The position numbers and the translations under genes were made by a program. Shown here piece after piece: positions 1 through 7,667 of a stretch of 33,237 nt of DNA; within the stretch, counting starts at the first letter, position 1, and each line of letters starts with the position of its first letter. This stretch comes from DATEOR01 sp035296905 (GTDB taxonomy: Bacteria > Actinomycetota > Thermoleophilia > Gaiellales > Gaiellaceae), in the NCBI GenBank assembly GCA_035296905.1, contig DATHAA010000073.1, positions 1 through 33,237 on the forward strand. Direction: 5' to 3'. Below the pieces are notes generated by a model, which did not search any database, had not been told where the DNA came from, and was given only the letters and a program-made list of their open reading frames with translations.

Positions 1-2
1 TC

Positions 3-146
3 GAATTGCATCGCGCAGACGGTCAGACAATGGCCGAGTACTCGATCATCCTGGCGGTGATCACCCCGGCGATCGTCCTCACCATCTCGCTTCTTTCCGA
101 CCGCGTCGCAGGCCTCTTCACCGCGCTCCCCAGCCTCATCCCCTAA
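3..146 (+). CDS. Flp/Tad-type prepilin, 3' end (5' partial)
   Basis: The reading frame ending at TAA 144-146 is open to the window edge and encodes about 47 residues. It contains G-Q-T-M-A-E-Y followed by a hydrophobic stretch (SIILAVITPAIVLTISLL) and a short polar tail. The pattern G, four residues, E-Y, then a hydrophobic helix is the class III signal of Flp pilins, which a prepilin peptidase cleaves after the glycine before assembly into tight-adherence pili. The glycine is at bases 21-23. The true start lies upstream of the window, so the in-frame ATG at 30 is not the start. Other tad genes, if present, must lie to the left. Confidence 0.72.
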   Translation, partial: ELHRADGQTMAEYSIILAVITPAIVLTISLLSDRVAGLFTALPSLIP

Positions 147-147
147 C

Positions 148-177
148 GCGGCGGAAAGACCGAGGGACGGCCGCCGC
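148..177 (+). terminator. possible hairpin terminator after the pilin gene
   Basis: GCGGCGG (148-154) pairs with CCGCCGC (171-177), a 7-bp GC stem with a 16-base loop starting just after the pilin stop. There is no T-tract, so termination is inferred from position only. Confidence 0.3.
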
Positions 178-264
178 AGCGCCGCCCCTCGAGCGCGGCA
201 TGCTACTAGTTTCGTGCTCCTGAGGGAAGATATCCTCGAGGTGACTTCGAGGAAGGAGCCGAGC

Positions 265-1296
265 ATGGCCGAGCACGAGCTCGAGACGATCGCCCGGGCG
301 CTGGTCGCTCCGGGCAAGGGAATCCTTGCCGCCGACGAGAGCGACGGGACGATCAAAAAGCGCTTCGACTCGATCGACGTCGAGTCGACCGAGGAGAGCC
401 GGCGCGCGTACCGCGACATGCTCTTCACCACGCCCGGCGCGGAGGACCACATCAGCGGCGTGATCCTCTTCGACGAGACAATCCGCCAAAGCTCCGCGGA
501 CGGCACGCCGTTCCCCGCGTTCCTGGAGAGCAAAGGCGTCATTCCGGGGATCAAGGTCGACAAGGGCGCGAAGCCGCTCGCCCTCGCCGAGGGTGAGACG
601 ATCACAGAGGGCCTCGACGGCCTTCGCGAGCGCCTGAACGAGTACGTGGAGCTGGGCGCGAAGTTCGCCAAATGGCGCGCGACGTACTCCATCTCCGAGG
701 ACCTCCCCAGCGAGTACTGCGTATGGACGAATGCCCACGCGCTCGCGCGCTACGCGGCGCTCTGCCAGGAGGCGGGGATCGTCCCGATCGTCGAGCCGGA
801 GGTGCTCCAGGACGGGACGCACACGATCGAGGAAAGCGCGAAGGCGACCGGTCGGGTGCTCCAGGCTGTCTATACCGAGTTGCACGACCAGCGTGTCGAG
901 CTGACCGGAACGCTCCTCAAGCCGAACATGGTGCTCTCCGGCTACGAGGCGTCGAACCGAGCCGGTGTCGACGAGGTCGCCGACCGCACACTTGAGGTCC
1001 TGTACAAGCACGTGCCCGCATCGGTGCCAGGCATCGTCTTCCTGTCAGGAGGACAGACGGACGAGGATTCGACCGCGCACCTGAACGCGATGAACGAGCG
1101 CGGCCCGCATCCGTGGGAGCTCTCGTTCTCCTACGGCCGGGCGCTCCAGGCCCCGGCGCTGAAGGCGTGGCGAGGCGACGAGGCGAACGTGGCCGCCGGC
1201 CAGGAGGCCTACGCGCACCGCGCGAAGATGAACGGCCTCGCGCGCTCCGGCGAGTACTCGCCAGAGAAGGAAAAGGAGTTCGCCGGCGTCGCCTAG
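265..1296 (+). CDS. fructose-bisphosphate aldolase, class I
   Basis: This 343-residue protein reversibly cleaves fructose-1,6-bisphosphate into dihydroxyacetone phosphate and glyceraldehyde-3-phosphate through a lysine Schiff base. Class I landmarks are KGILAADES (residues 18-26), KWRATYS around Lys136, IVEPEV (176-181), LLKPNM with the predicted Schiff-base Lys219, the SGGQ phosphate loop and SFSYGRALQ near the C-terminus. The ATG at 265 is preferred over the longer frame from 214 because AAGGAG (253-258) sits 6 bases upstream and MAEHELETIARAL is the usual family N-terminus. A 6-bp inverted repeat (CCTCGA 234-239, TCGAGG 247-252) directly precedes the ribosome site and could influence translation. 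The gene ends 3 bases before the convergent hydrolase gene. Its substrate links it to glpX and tpiA nearby. Confidence 0.95.
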   Translation: MAEHELETIARALVAPGKGILAADESDGTIKKRFDSIDVESTEESRRAYRDMLFTTPGAEDHISGVILFDETIRQSSADGTPFPAFLESKGVIPGIKVDKGAKPLALAEGETITEGLDGLRERLNEYVELGAKFAKWRATYSISEDLPSEYCVWTNAHALARYAALCQEAGIVPIVEPEVLQDGTHTIEESAKATGRVLQAVYTELHDQRVELTGTLLKPNMVLSGYEASNRAGVDEVADRTLEVLYKHVPASVPGIVFLSGGQTDEDSTAHLNAMNERGPHPWELSFSYGRALQAPALKAWRGDEANVAAGQEAYAHRAKMNGLARSGEYSPEKEKEFAGVA

Positions 1297-1299
1297 CGC

Positions 1300-2229
1300 C
1301 TAGTCGAGCCCGAGGTTCTCGCGGAGCCAGGCGAGCCGGTCTGCTCGCGCCTTGTCGTCCAGCTCATGGCCGCCGTCGTAGTCGCCCTCTTCGGCCTCGG
1401 GCGCGACCTCCACGAACTTGTCCGCGATGTAGCCCGGCACATACGGATCCGATTTCGCGAACTGGAAGAGCACCGGCGCGGCCCCGGCTTCGCCGACGTA
1501 GTTGACGGGATCGAGGGGCGCGAACGCAGCTTGGTACTCGCTCGCGCTCCCTTTCCCGCCGAGGAGGTACTTCACGAACCAGTTGGCGAACGTCGCGTCG
1601 GGTGCCATAAGGACGTATGCGTCGGGCCGGCCGTCGGCGACGAGGAGCGAACCGAACATCGCGCCGTAGTCGTGTCCGACGAAGCCGACCGGAACGTCGC
1701 CGGCTTCCTTCTGCAGCACGTCGAGCCCGGCGCGCAACGCGACCACCTGGTCGATCGCACTCTGCCTGTCCTTGTCCACCTCGCCGCTCAGCCCGCCGCC
1801 CCAGGGGAAGCTGCCCTGCGGTAGGAGTGACAACACTCCGTCCTTCGCAAGCGCGGCCGCGTCGGGAAGGAACTCGGTGCGGTTCGTGTTCGGCTCCTCG
1901 CCGAACCAGTGCAGCCAGAGAACGACCGCTCGCGGCTTCCCCTCAGGCCTCACCATGTACGCCTCGACGTTCCCTGCCGGAGCGCTGTACGTGACGTCTT
2001 CGACCTCGGCGCCGTGCTCCGTCTTCTTCCCCTTTACGACGACCTTCGGCGTCGAGGCGTCGTAGGCGAAGAGCTGGGCGCGCTCCTCGAGGGAAGGGAT
2101 CGCGGCCGCGGTCGTCGTCGGCGGCGACGCGGCGTCCGTCTTGGCGGCAGTGGAGGCGGATCCACCGCCGCCGCAGGCGGCGAGCGACAGGGAGAGAGGA
2201 AGGAGCATCGCCAGCATCGTCAGTCTCAT
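1300..2229 (-). CDS. dienelactone-hydrolase-like alpha/beta hydrolase, lipoprotein
   Basis: This 309-residue protein starts with a lipoprotein signal peptide (hydrophobic residues 4-16, lipobox L-A-A-C, Cys19) and a Ser/Thr/Ala-rich linker, so it should be anchored outside the cell membrane. The rest is an alpha/beta hydrolase: LWLHWFG (104-110) near the oxyanion hole, nucleophile elbow G-H-D-Y-G (185-189), candidate acid Asp261 and candidate His288 in GGHEL. The elbow carries Asp187 instead of the Cys or Ser usual in dienelactone hydrolases; aspartate nucleophiles are known in haloalkane dehalogenases and epoxide hydrolases. Substrate unknown. The start at 2229 was chosen for the signal peptide, since the upstream frame reads through glpX. 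It follows glpX by 37 bases and is probably cotranscribed with it. Confidence 0.8.
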   Translation of the reverse strand: MRLTMLAMLLPLSLSLAACGGGGSASTAAKTDAASPPTTTAAAIPSLEERAQLFAYDASTPKVVVKGKKTEHGAEVEDVTYSAPAGNVEAYMVRPEGKPRAVVLWLHWFGEEPNTNRTEFLPDAAALAKDGVLSLLPQGSFPWGGGLSGEVDKDRQSAIDQVVALRAGLDVLQKEAGDVPVGFVGHDYGAMFGSLLVADGRPDAYVLMAPDATFANWFVKYLLGGKGSASEYQAAFAPLDPVNYVGEAGAAPVLFQFAKSDPYVPGYIADKFVEVAPEAEEGDYDGGHELDDKARADRLAWLRENLGLD

Positions 2230-2266
2230 AACGTCTTTTACTACTGACGGTAACGGCAGCGCGAAG

Positions 2267-3265
2267 TTAGCGGTATTCCCTTCCTGAGAAGCGCGTGAGC
2301 TTCTCCAGGTGGTGGTAGGCCTCGATGCGGCGGACCGTGCCGGAGCGCGACCGCATGACGATCGAGTCCGTGACCGCCCCGTCGCGCGAGAGCCGAACAC
2401 CGTTGAGGAGCGCGCCGTCGGTGACGCCGGTCGCCGCGACGAAGACATCGTCCCCGGCGACCAGGTCGTCGGTCGTCAGCACCTTCTCGAGGTCGTAGCC
2501 GTCGTCGAGAAGCGACTGTCGCTCCTCGTCGGTACGCGGCCAGAGCCTTCCCTGCACCGCCCCGCCGAGGCACTTGACGGCAGCGGCCGCGATCACGCCC
2601 TCAGGCGTGCCGCCGATCCCCATCATCAGGTCGACGACCGAGCCCTGCCGCGCCGCCGCGATCGCGGGGGCAACGTCGCCGTCGGTGATCAGGTTGACCT
2701 TCGCGCCCGCGTCGCGCAGGCCGGAGATCAGGTCGGCGTTCCGTTCGCGGTCGAGGACGACGACGGTGATATCGGTCGGCTTGACGCCCTTGGCCTCGGC
2801 CGCGCGCGAGACGTTCTCCTGCGGCGTGACTGTGATGTCGATCGCATCCGCGACCTCCGAACCGGCGGCGATCTTGTCCATGTAGACCGCGGCGCCCGGG
2901 AAGAACATCGTCCCGCGCTCCGCGACGGCGATGACGGCAATCGCATTCGGCTGTCCGACCGACGTGAGGCGGGTGCCCTCGAGCGGGTCGACCGCCACAT
3001 CCACTTCGGGTGGGTTGCCGTTCCCGACCTCCTCGCCGTTGAAGAGCATCGGCGCCTCGTCCTTCTCCCCCTCGCCGATCACGACTACGCCCTTCATGGC
3101 CACGGTGTCGAGCATCGCGCGCATGGCGTCGACGGCGGCCTGGTCGGCGGCCTCCTTGTCGCCGCGCCCCACCCAGCGGGCGCAGCTGAGCGCTGCAGCC
3201 TCGGTCACGCGCACGAGCTCGAGCGCGAGATTCCGGTCCGGTGCGACTCCGTTCCCGCCGGCCAT
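2267..3265 (-). CDS. glpX: fructose-1,6-bisphosphatase, class II
   Basis: This 332-residue cytoplasmic enzyme hydrolyses fructose-1,6-bisphosphate to fructose-6-phosphate, the irreversible step of gluconeogenesis. GlpX-family motifs are IGEGEKDEAPML (63-74), the metal and phosphate site DPLEGT (93-98), and GGTPEGV (218-224) in the substrate loop. Length matches the family (about 320-340). The ATG at 3265 lies 10 bases after the argS stop, so argS, glpX and the hydrolase lipoprotein form a minus-strand operon. It carries out the opposite direction of the pathway served by the aldolase and the gap-pgk-tpiA-gpmI operon. Confidence 0.95.
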   Translation of the reverse strand: MAGGNGVAPDRNLALELVRVTEAAALSCARWVGRGDKEAADQAAVDAMRAMLDTVAMKGVVVIGEGEKDEAPMLFNGEEVGNGNPPEVDVAVDPLEGTRLTSVGQPNAIAVIAVAERGTMFFPGAAVYMDKIAAGSEVADAIDITVTPQENVSRAAEAKGVKPTDITVVVLDRERNADLISGLRDAGAKVNLITDGDVAPAIAAARQGSVVDLMMGIGGTPEGVIAAAAVKCLGGAVQGRLWPRTDEERQSLLDDGYDLEKVLTTDDLVAGDDVFVAATGVTDGALLNGVRLSRDGAVTDSIVMRSRSGTVRRIEAYHHLEKLTRFSGREYR

Positions 3266-3275
3266 GGCGGGGAAT

Positions 3276-4790
3276 CTACATCCGCTCGGGTGGTTCGACC
3301 CCCATGAGGTCGAGCGCGCGGGCGATCACGGACGCTGTTGCATTGCACAGCGCGAGTCGAAACGGCTCCTCCTCGCTCTCGAGCACGCGGTGGTCGTGGT
3401 AGAAGCGATGGAAGTCGTCGGCGACGCGAATGGCGTACGTCGGGAGGGCGTGCGGGCCGCGCCGCTCGGTCGCCTCGGCGACGACCGTAGGGAACTCGGC
3501 GAGCCGCTTGACCAGCTCGCGCTCCGCCGGTGCGACCTGACCCAGCGGCTCCGGCGCGGCCGGCCTTCCCTCGGCGTTTCGCAGGATGCCGGCGATCCGG
3601 GCGTGCGCGTACTGGACGTAGTAGACCGGGTTCTTGTCGGTCCGCTCGCGCGCGAGGTCGACGTCGATCTCCATCGCCTGGTCGTGGCTCCGTGACAGCA
3701 GATGCCAGCGCGCCGCGTCCACGCCGATCTCGTCGAGGAGCTCGTCCAGGAAGACGACGTCTCCCCGCCGCTTCGAGACCTTGCGGGAGTGGCCGCCCTC
3801 GGTCAGGTGGACGAGCTGGTAGATGAGGATCTCCACGTGCTCGGGGTCTCGTCCGAGCGCCCCCGCGATCGCCTTCAGCCGCGCGATGTAGCCATGGTGA
3901 TCGGCTCCGAGCACGTAGATGAGCCGCTCGTGCCCTCGGTTCCATTTGAGCCGCATGTGCGGGATGTCGACGGCGAAGTACGTCGGCCGCCCGTCCGAGC
4001 GGAGGACCACGCGGTCCTTGTCGTCCCCCCACCCCGTTGTCGCGAGCCAGCGCGCCCCTTCCTTCTCATAGAGCTCGATCTCGGAGAGCGCCTCGTCGAC
4101 GAGCGGCTCCATCTCGCTCTGGTGCACCCAGAGGTCCATGTGCACGCGGAAGCGCTCGAGCGTCTCGCGGATGCGCTCCTCCATCGCCTTCACGGGGTCG
4201 GCATCGAGCGCAGCGAGCTCGCCCACGTAGTCGCCCTGGTAGCCGTCCAGTGGCGGCTCCTCTCCTTTGCGCCTGGCCTCGACCGACTGGTGGAAGAGGT
4301 CGATCTGCGCGCCTCCGTCGTTGACGTAGAACTCGCGATCGACAGTGTGGCCTGCGAAGTCGAGCAGCCGGGCAACGGAATCTCCGTACGCCGCGTTCCG
4401 CGCGGACGCGACCGTGAGCGGCCCCGTGGGGTTCGCCGAGACGAACTCCACCTGCACGTTTTCCCGCTCCGCCGCCGAGCCGCCGCCGAAGTCGTCGCCC
4501 GCGGCGAGAATCTCGCCGAGAACTTCTCCGTACCAGGCGGGGTCGAGCTGGAGGTTGACGAAGCCGGGCGGCGCGACCGCGGCGTCCCTCACCCCGGGGA
4601 GGTCGATTGCGACGACACGAAGCTCCTCGGCGATTTCCATCGGGGGTTTGCGCCGGACCGGTGCGGCGCGGAGGGCCGCGTTGGTCGCGTAATCGCCGTG
4701 CTCGGGGTTCGACGGGCGCTCGAGCGCAACGGGCACACCGAGCCCCTCCTCGAGCCCTCGTTCGAGCCTTGCAATCGCCTTGGCCGTCAT
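3276..4790 (-). CDS. argS: arginyl-tRNA synthetase with altered HIGH motif
   Basis: This 504-residue class I synthetase charges tRNA-Arg. In order it has an N-terminal domain recognisable from HGDYATNAA (31-39), the catalytic start VEFVSANPTGP (114-124), EFYVNDGGAQI (153-163), GADHHGYIARLKA (295-307), the KMSK-type loop KVSKRRGD (337-344), AARWHLLSRS, and a C-terminal DALR anticodon domain beginning YVQYAHARI and ending GVEPPERM. Where most ArgRS have PLHVGH, this protein reads PLTVAS (residues 124-129), so both HIGH histidines are missing although everything around is conserved. It is slightly short for the family (about 550) but has both ends. It appears functional. The ATG is 19 bases from the divergent DUF3467 start. 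Confidence 0.93.
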   Translation of the reverse strand: MTAKAIARLERGLEEGLGVPVALERPSNPEHGDYATNAALRAAPVRRKPPMEIAEELRVVAIDLPGVRDAAVAPPGFVNLQLDPAWYGEVLGEILAAGDDFGGGSAAERENVQVEFVSANPTGPLTVASARNAAYGDSVARLLDFAGHTVDREFYVNDGGAQIDLFHQSVEARRKGEEPPLDGYQGDYVGELAALDADPVKAMEERIRETLERFRVHMDLWVHQSEMEPLVDEALSEIELYEKEGARWLATTGWGDDKDRVVLRSDGRPTYFAVDIPHMRLKWNRGHERLIYVLGADHHGYIARLKAIAGALGRDPEHVEILIYQLVHLTEGGHSRKVSKRRGDVVFLDELLDEIGVDAARWHLLSRSHDQAMEIDVDLARERTDKNPVYYVQYAHARIAGILRNAEGRPAAPEPLGQVAPAERELVKRLAEFPTVVAEATERRGPHALPTYAIRVADDFHRFYHDHRVLESEEEPFRLALCNATASVIARALDLMGVEPPERM

Positions 4791-4795
4791 GCGGC

Positions 4796-4804
4796 TATAT
4801 CGTA
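4796..4804. promoter_or_regulatory. overlapping divergent -10 elements (argS / DUF3467 gene)
   Basis: In the 19-base gap between the divergent starts, TATCGT (4798-4803, +) and TACGAT (4804-4799, -) both fit the actinobacterial -10 pattern TANNNT and overlap by five bases. Spacing to the start codons is 6 bases to GTG 4810 and 8 bases to ATG 4790, as expected for leaderless or near-leaderless transcripts. No clear -35 boxes are visible. RNA polymerase could probably bind only one side at a time. Confidence 0.45.
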
Positions 4805-4809
4805 GAGCC

Positions 4810-5106
4810 GTGGACGAGGAGCCCCAGGAGCGTCAGCTCAACATCCACCTCGACCCGGAGAACCTGGCAGGTGTTTACGCGAACTTCGCCAACGTCAGCT
4901 TCTCCGACTATGAGTTCACGCTCACGTTCGCCCGCATCGACCACGAGGTCGAAGAGGGAGACGTGCCCGGCGTCGTCGTCGCCCGCGTCAACATGTCTCC
5001 GCGCTTCATGCGCGAGCTCATCGACGCGATGAACGACAGCTGGTCGAAGTGGTCGACGCGCGAGGGGATCAGGAACCTGCCGGAGCAGGGCTCTAGCGGT
5101 TCCTGA
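4810..5106 (+). CDS. DUF3467 family protein
   Basis: This small acidic cytoplasmic protein (98 residues from GTG 4810) matches the DUF3467 pattern: an N-terminal I-H-L-D-P-E, then AGVYANFANVSFSDYEFTLTFARID and a C-terminal SPRFMRELIDAMNDSW helix. Function of the family is unknown. Longer starts (ATG 4780 or 4789) would run into argS; GTG 4810 lies 6 bases after TATCGT, which suits a leaderless mRNA. Its 3' end overlaps the convergent M48 protease gene by 14 bases. Confidence 0.8.
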   Translation: MDEEPQERQLNIHLDPENLAGVYANFANVSFSDYEFTLTFARIDHEVEEGDVPGVVVARVNMSPRFMRELIDAMNDSWSKWSTREGIRNLPEQGSSGS

Positions 5107-6352
5107 ACGTTTCGGCCATCCCGATGCGCTTCATCGGGGTGGGATGCGTCCCGAAGAGCAGGTTCGACCAGACCGGCGGGTCCGGGTCGCCGAGCGACGT
5201 GACAGTCAGCGTCTTCTCGAGGTCGATGAAGCTCTGCGGGTCATTGGTCGCGATGAGCGCCATCCAGTCGGCCTCCGCTTCGTAGCGGCGCGAGACGAGA
5301 TTCCCGAACGGAGAGACGAGGAGCGCGTAGACGAGCGCGACCGCGAGGCCAAGCGGCACGAGTCGGGGGTCCGGCAGGCCCCCGCGCAGCTCCGTGAACC
5401 ACCAGACGAGAAAGACGCCGGGGATCGCGATGAGCGCGAACCAGCCGAGCCCCTTCCAGATGTGGCTCCTGGCGACATGGCCGAGCTCATGCGCGGCGAC
5501 GGACTCAAGCTCGGGCGAAGAGAAGCGGCCGTCCAGCATCGTGTCGTAAAAGACGACGCGCTTCGTGGGCCCGAGGCCCGAGACGTACGCGTTTGCGGTC
5601 GTCGTCCTCCTGCTCGCGTCCGCGACGAGCACCTTGTCCACGGTCACGCCCTCCTTCGCGCCCAGCTCCTTGATCTCCGCGGTCAGCCGCTCGTCATCGA
5701 GTGGGTGAAACCTGTTGAAGAGGGGCTGGATCAAGAGGGGCTGCGCGATGAAGTAGAGGACTCCTGCGAGAACGAAGAGCGGCGCGGCGGCCAGCCACCA
5801 CGAACGTCCGAGCCAGGCAGCGAGGCCGAGCGTGACCGCCGCCGCGGCGGCGACCAGCAGGCATTCGACGCCCACGGCCACCGCCTGGTCGCGCAGCCAG
5901 CCAATCGCGCTCTGCGTGGAAAGCCCATAGCGCCGCCGCCACCAGAGCGAAATCGCCCCGAGCGGAAGCGTCGCCAGCCAGAGGGCAATGACGGCGGCGA
6001 GCGAAACGAGGACTCCGGTGCGGATCCGGCCGCGGCCAATTCCTCCCAGTGCGTCGGCAAGCGGCCGCGCCTTCCAGACGAGCAGGAACATGACGAAGAC
6101 CTGCACCGCCAGCGATCCGAGCAGGAGCGCGCGGCTCACGCGGCGGTACTCGTCCGCCCTCGCGAGCTCCGCGGCAGTGAAGTAGTCCCACCGATCGAGG
6201 GCCGGGATGTCGAGCCGCGGCACGCTCGTCCTCCAGAGGAAAAACCCCGAGGCGACCCAGAAGACCGCGAGGGCGATCAGACCCGCGCGCTTCGCTAACG
6301 TCCGGCTGCCGTGCGAGTGGCCGTCATCTCCGACATTCACGGGAATCTCCAT
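5093..6352 (-). CDS. M48 family membrane metalloprotease (Ste24/CAAX protease-like)
   Basis: This 419-residue integral membrane zinc protease has the zinc site HELGH (288-292, inside VAAHELGHVARSH), a third ligand in RRYEAEADWMA (Glu358, Asp362 nearby), and a C-terminal THPTPMKRI typical of Ste24-like members. Hydrophobic segments lie at about 23-41, 77-93, 113-137, 157-181, 186-206, 302-320 and 333-351. Such proteases act in membrane protein quality control; substrates are unknown here. No start codon lies between the divergent phosphatase start (6311) and the first membrane helix. ATG 6352 or GTG 6340 must therefore be used, and the two genes' 5' ends overlap by 30-42 bases. Confidence 0.87.
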   Translation of the reverse strand: MEIPVNVGDDGHSHGSRTLAKRAGLIALAVFWVASGFFLWRTSVPRLDIPALDRWDYFTAAELARADEYRRVSRALLLGSLAVQVFVMFLLVWKARPLADALGGIGRGRIRTGVLVSLAAVIALWLATLPLGAISLWWRRRYGLSTQSAIGWLRDQAVAVGVECLLVAAAAAVTLGLAAWLGRSWWLAAAPLFVLAGVLYFIAQPLLIQPLFNRFHPLDDERLTAEIKELGAKEGVTVDKVLVADASRRTTTANAYVSGLGPTKRVVFYDTMLDGRFSSPELESVAAHELGHVARSHIWKGLGWFALIAIPGVFLVWWFTELRGGLPDPRLVPLGLAVALVYALLVSPFGNLVSRRYEAEADWMALIATNDPQSFIDLEKTLTVTSLGDPDPPVWSNLLFGTHPTPMKRIGMAETFRNR

Positions 6353-7033
6353 GCGCTCGAGTCGGTGTTTCGCTCAATCGACGCCGAGTCGCCCGACGAG
6401 CTCTGGTGCCTGGGCGACCTCGTCGGCTACGGGCCGCGCCCGAACCGCTGCTGCACGCTCGTGGCCGAACACGCCGACGTCTGCCTGATAGGAAACCACG
6501 ACCTCGGCGTCCTCGGTCGCATCGACCTGGAGAATTTCTCGCCGGATGCCGCGGTCAGCGCACGCTGGACCGCCGAGGTGCTGGAGGACGAGCCGCGCCG
6601 CTACCTCGAGTCGCTCTCGCCGTCAGCGGTGCTCGACCGTGCAGAGCTCTACCACGCGAGCCCCCGTGACCCGGTGTGGGAGTACGTGCTCGCACCCGAG
6701 GTCGCGTTCCTTTCGCTCGAAGCGACCGAGAAGCCGCTCGTGCTCGTCGGGCACAGCCACGTCGCGCTTCGCTTCGGTGCCGAGGAGCTGACGCTCGCGC
6801 TGGGCGAGGAAGGCTCCGACGTCGACCTCGCCCGCGAGCGCTGGCTCCTCAACCCCGGCTCGGTCGGCCAGCCGCGCGACGGGAACCCGCATGCCGCCTG
6901 GCTCCTGCTCGACTTCGATGCGCAGACTGCCGTGTACCGCCGCGTCGAGTATCCCGTCCAGAAGACGCAGGCGGAGATCCGAGAGCGCGACCTGCCCGAG
7001 CCGTTGGCGCTGCGACTGGAGTCAGGCGTCTAG
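6311..7033 (+). CDS. metallophosphoesterase, YfcE/MJ0936-like
   Basis: This 240-residue protein of the calcineurin-like phosphoesterase family has DIHGN (8-12), the metal site GDLVGYGP (35-42), GNHD (61-64) and GHSH (147-150), all ligands for a two-metal centre. The C-terminal NPGSVGQPRDGNPHA is also typical. It probably hydrolyses phosphodiesters or a small phosphoester; the substrate cannot be read from sequence. The GTG start gives the standard MRVAVISDIHGN N-terminus. TAACGT (6296-6301) is a possible -10 box 9 bases upstream, giving a very short leader. The stop shares the palindrome CTAG with the convergent sigma factor gene. Confidence 0.9.
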   Translation: MRVAVISDIHGNLHALESVFRSIDAESPDELWCLGDLVGYGPRPNRCCTLVAEHADVCLIGNHDLGVLGRIDLENFSPDAAVSARWTAEVLEDEPRRYLESLSPSAVLDRAELYHASPRDPVWEYVLAPEVAFLSLEATEKPLVLVGHSHVALRFGAEELTLALGEEGSDVDLARERWLLNPGSVGQPRDGNPHAAWLLLDFDAQTAVYRRVEYPVQKTQAEIRERDLPEPLALRLESGV

Positions 7034-7611
7034 GACGACGCGGCGCGCTCGCCGCCGAACTCGACGTCGACGCCCTCGCGGGCGAGCGCGTGCTGCACCT
7101 CTTCGCGCGCCTTGAAGATCCGCCACTTCACGGTGGCGAGCGTGATCTCGAGGGAGTCGGCGATCTCCGTGTACGAGAGGCCGACGATGTCGCGCAGGAG
7201 GAGCGCCATCTTGAGATCGGGGTTGAGCGCAGCGACCGCGCGCCAGACGGCGTCGATGATCTCGACCCGTTCGGGCGGCGCGTCGACGACTTCGAGCGGC
7301 GGCATGTCGTCCAGGGTCAGGAAGCTCTGCGGCTTGCGCTCACGGGCGCGAAGCTCGTCGAGCACGCGGTTCTTCGCGACCTGGAAGAGCCACGTGGTGA
7401 AGCGGCAGCGGAGCGAAAAGCCGGCGAGGCCCTGGTAGATCCGCAGGAAGATCTCCTGTGTGAGGTCTTCTGCGAGCGCTCGGTCGCCCACCATGCGAAG
7501 GACGTAGTTGAAGACCGGCGTCTCGTAGGTCTCGACGATTACCCGGAACGCCCGCTCGTCACCACGCTGCGCTTTGCGCAGGAGGTCGAAGTCGGGCTGT
7601 GACAGAGGCAC
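7030..7611 (-). CDS. ECF-type RNA polymerase sigma factor
   Basis: This 193-residue group IV sigma-70 factor has region 2 at about 17-90 (FRVIVETYETPVFNYVLR, AEDLTQEIFLRIYQG, FTTWLFQVAKNRVLDELR) and region 4 at about 120-175 (LNPDLKMALLLRDIVGLSY, TEIADSLEITLATVKWRIFKAR). The GTG at 7611 was chosen because MPLSQPDFDLLRKAQRGDERAF is a normal ECF N-terminus; the upstream frame only reads through gpmI. No anti-sigma gene adjoins it, so its control is unknown. It lies 56 bases after gpmI and has a possible own promoter with an inverted repeat (7639-7657). Target genes cannot be inferred. Confidence 0.88.
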   Translation of the reverse strand: MPLSQPDFDLLRKAQRGDERAFRVIVETYETPVFNYVLRMVGDRALAEDLTQEIFLRIYQGLAGFSLRCRFTTWLFQVAKNRVLDELRARERKPQSFLTLDDMPPLEVVDAPPERVEIIDAVWRAVAALNPDLKMALLLRDIVGLSYTEIADSLEITLATVKWRIFKAREEVQHALAREGVDVEFGGERAASS

Positions 7612-7638
7612 TGAAAGGTGTCCGGATGGCCGCTGAGT

Positions 7639-7657
7639 GGCGGCAAGTATAGCCGCC
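7639..7657 (-). promoter_or_regulatory. candidate sigma-gene promoter inside an inverted repeat
   Basis: Minus-strand TATACT (7651-7646) fits a -10 box, with TTACTT 18 bases upstream as a weak -35. The box sits inside a perfect inverted repeat GGCGGC-N7-GCCGCC (7639-7644 and 7652-7657). The repeat could be an operator or a hairpin ending gpmI transcription. Predicted transcription would begin about 28 bases before the GTG. Confidence 0.4.
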
Positions 7658-7667
7658 TCCTCACACG

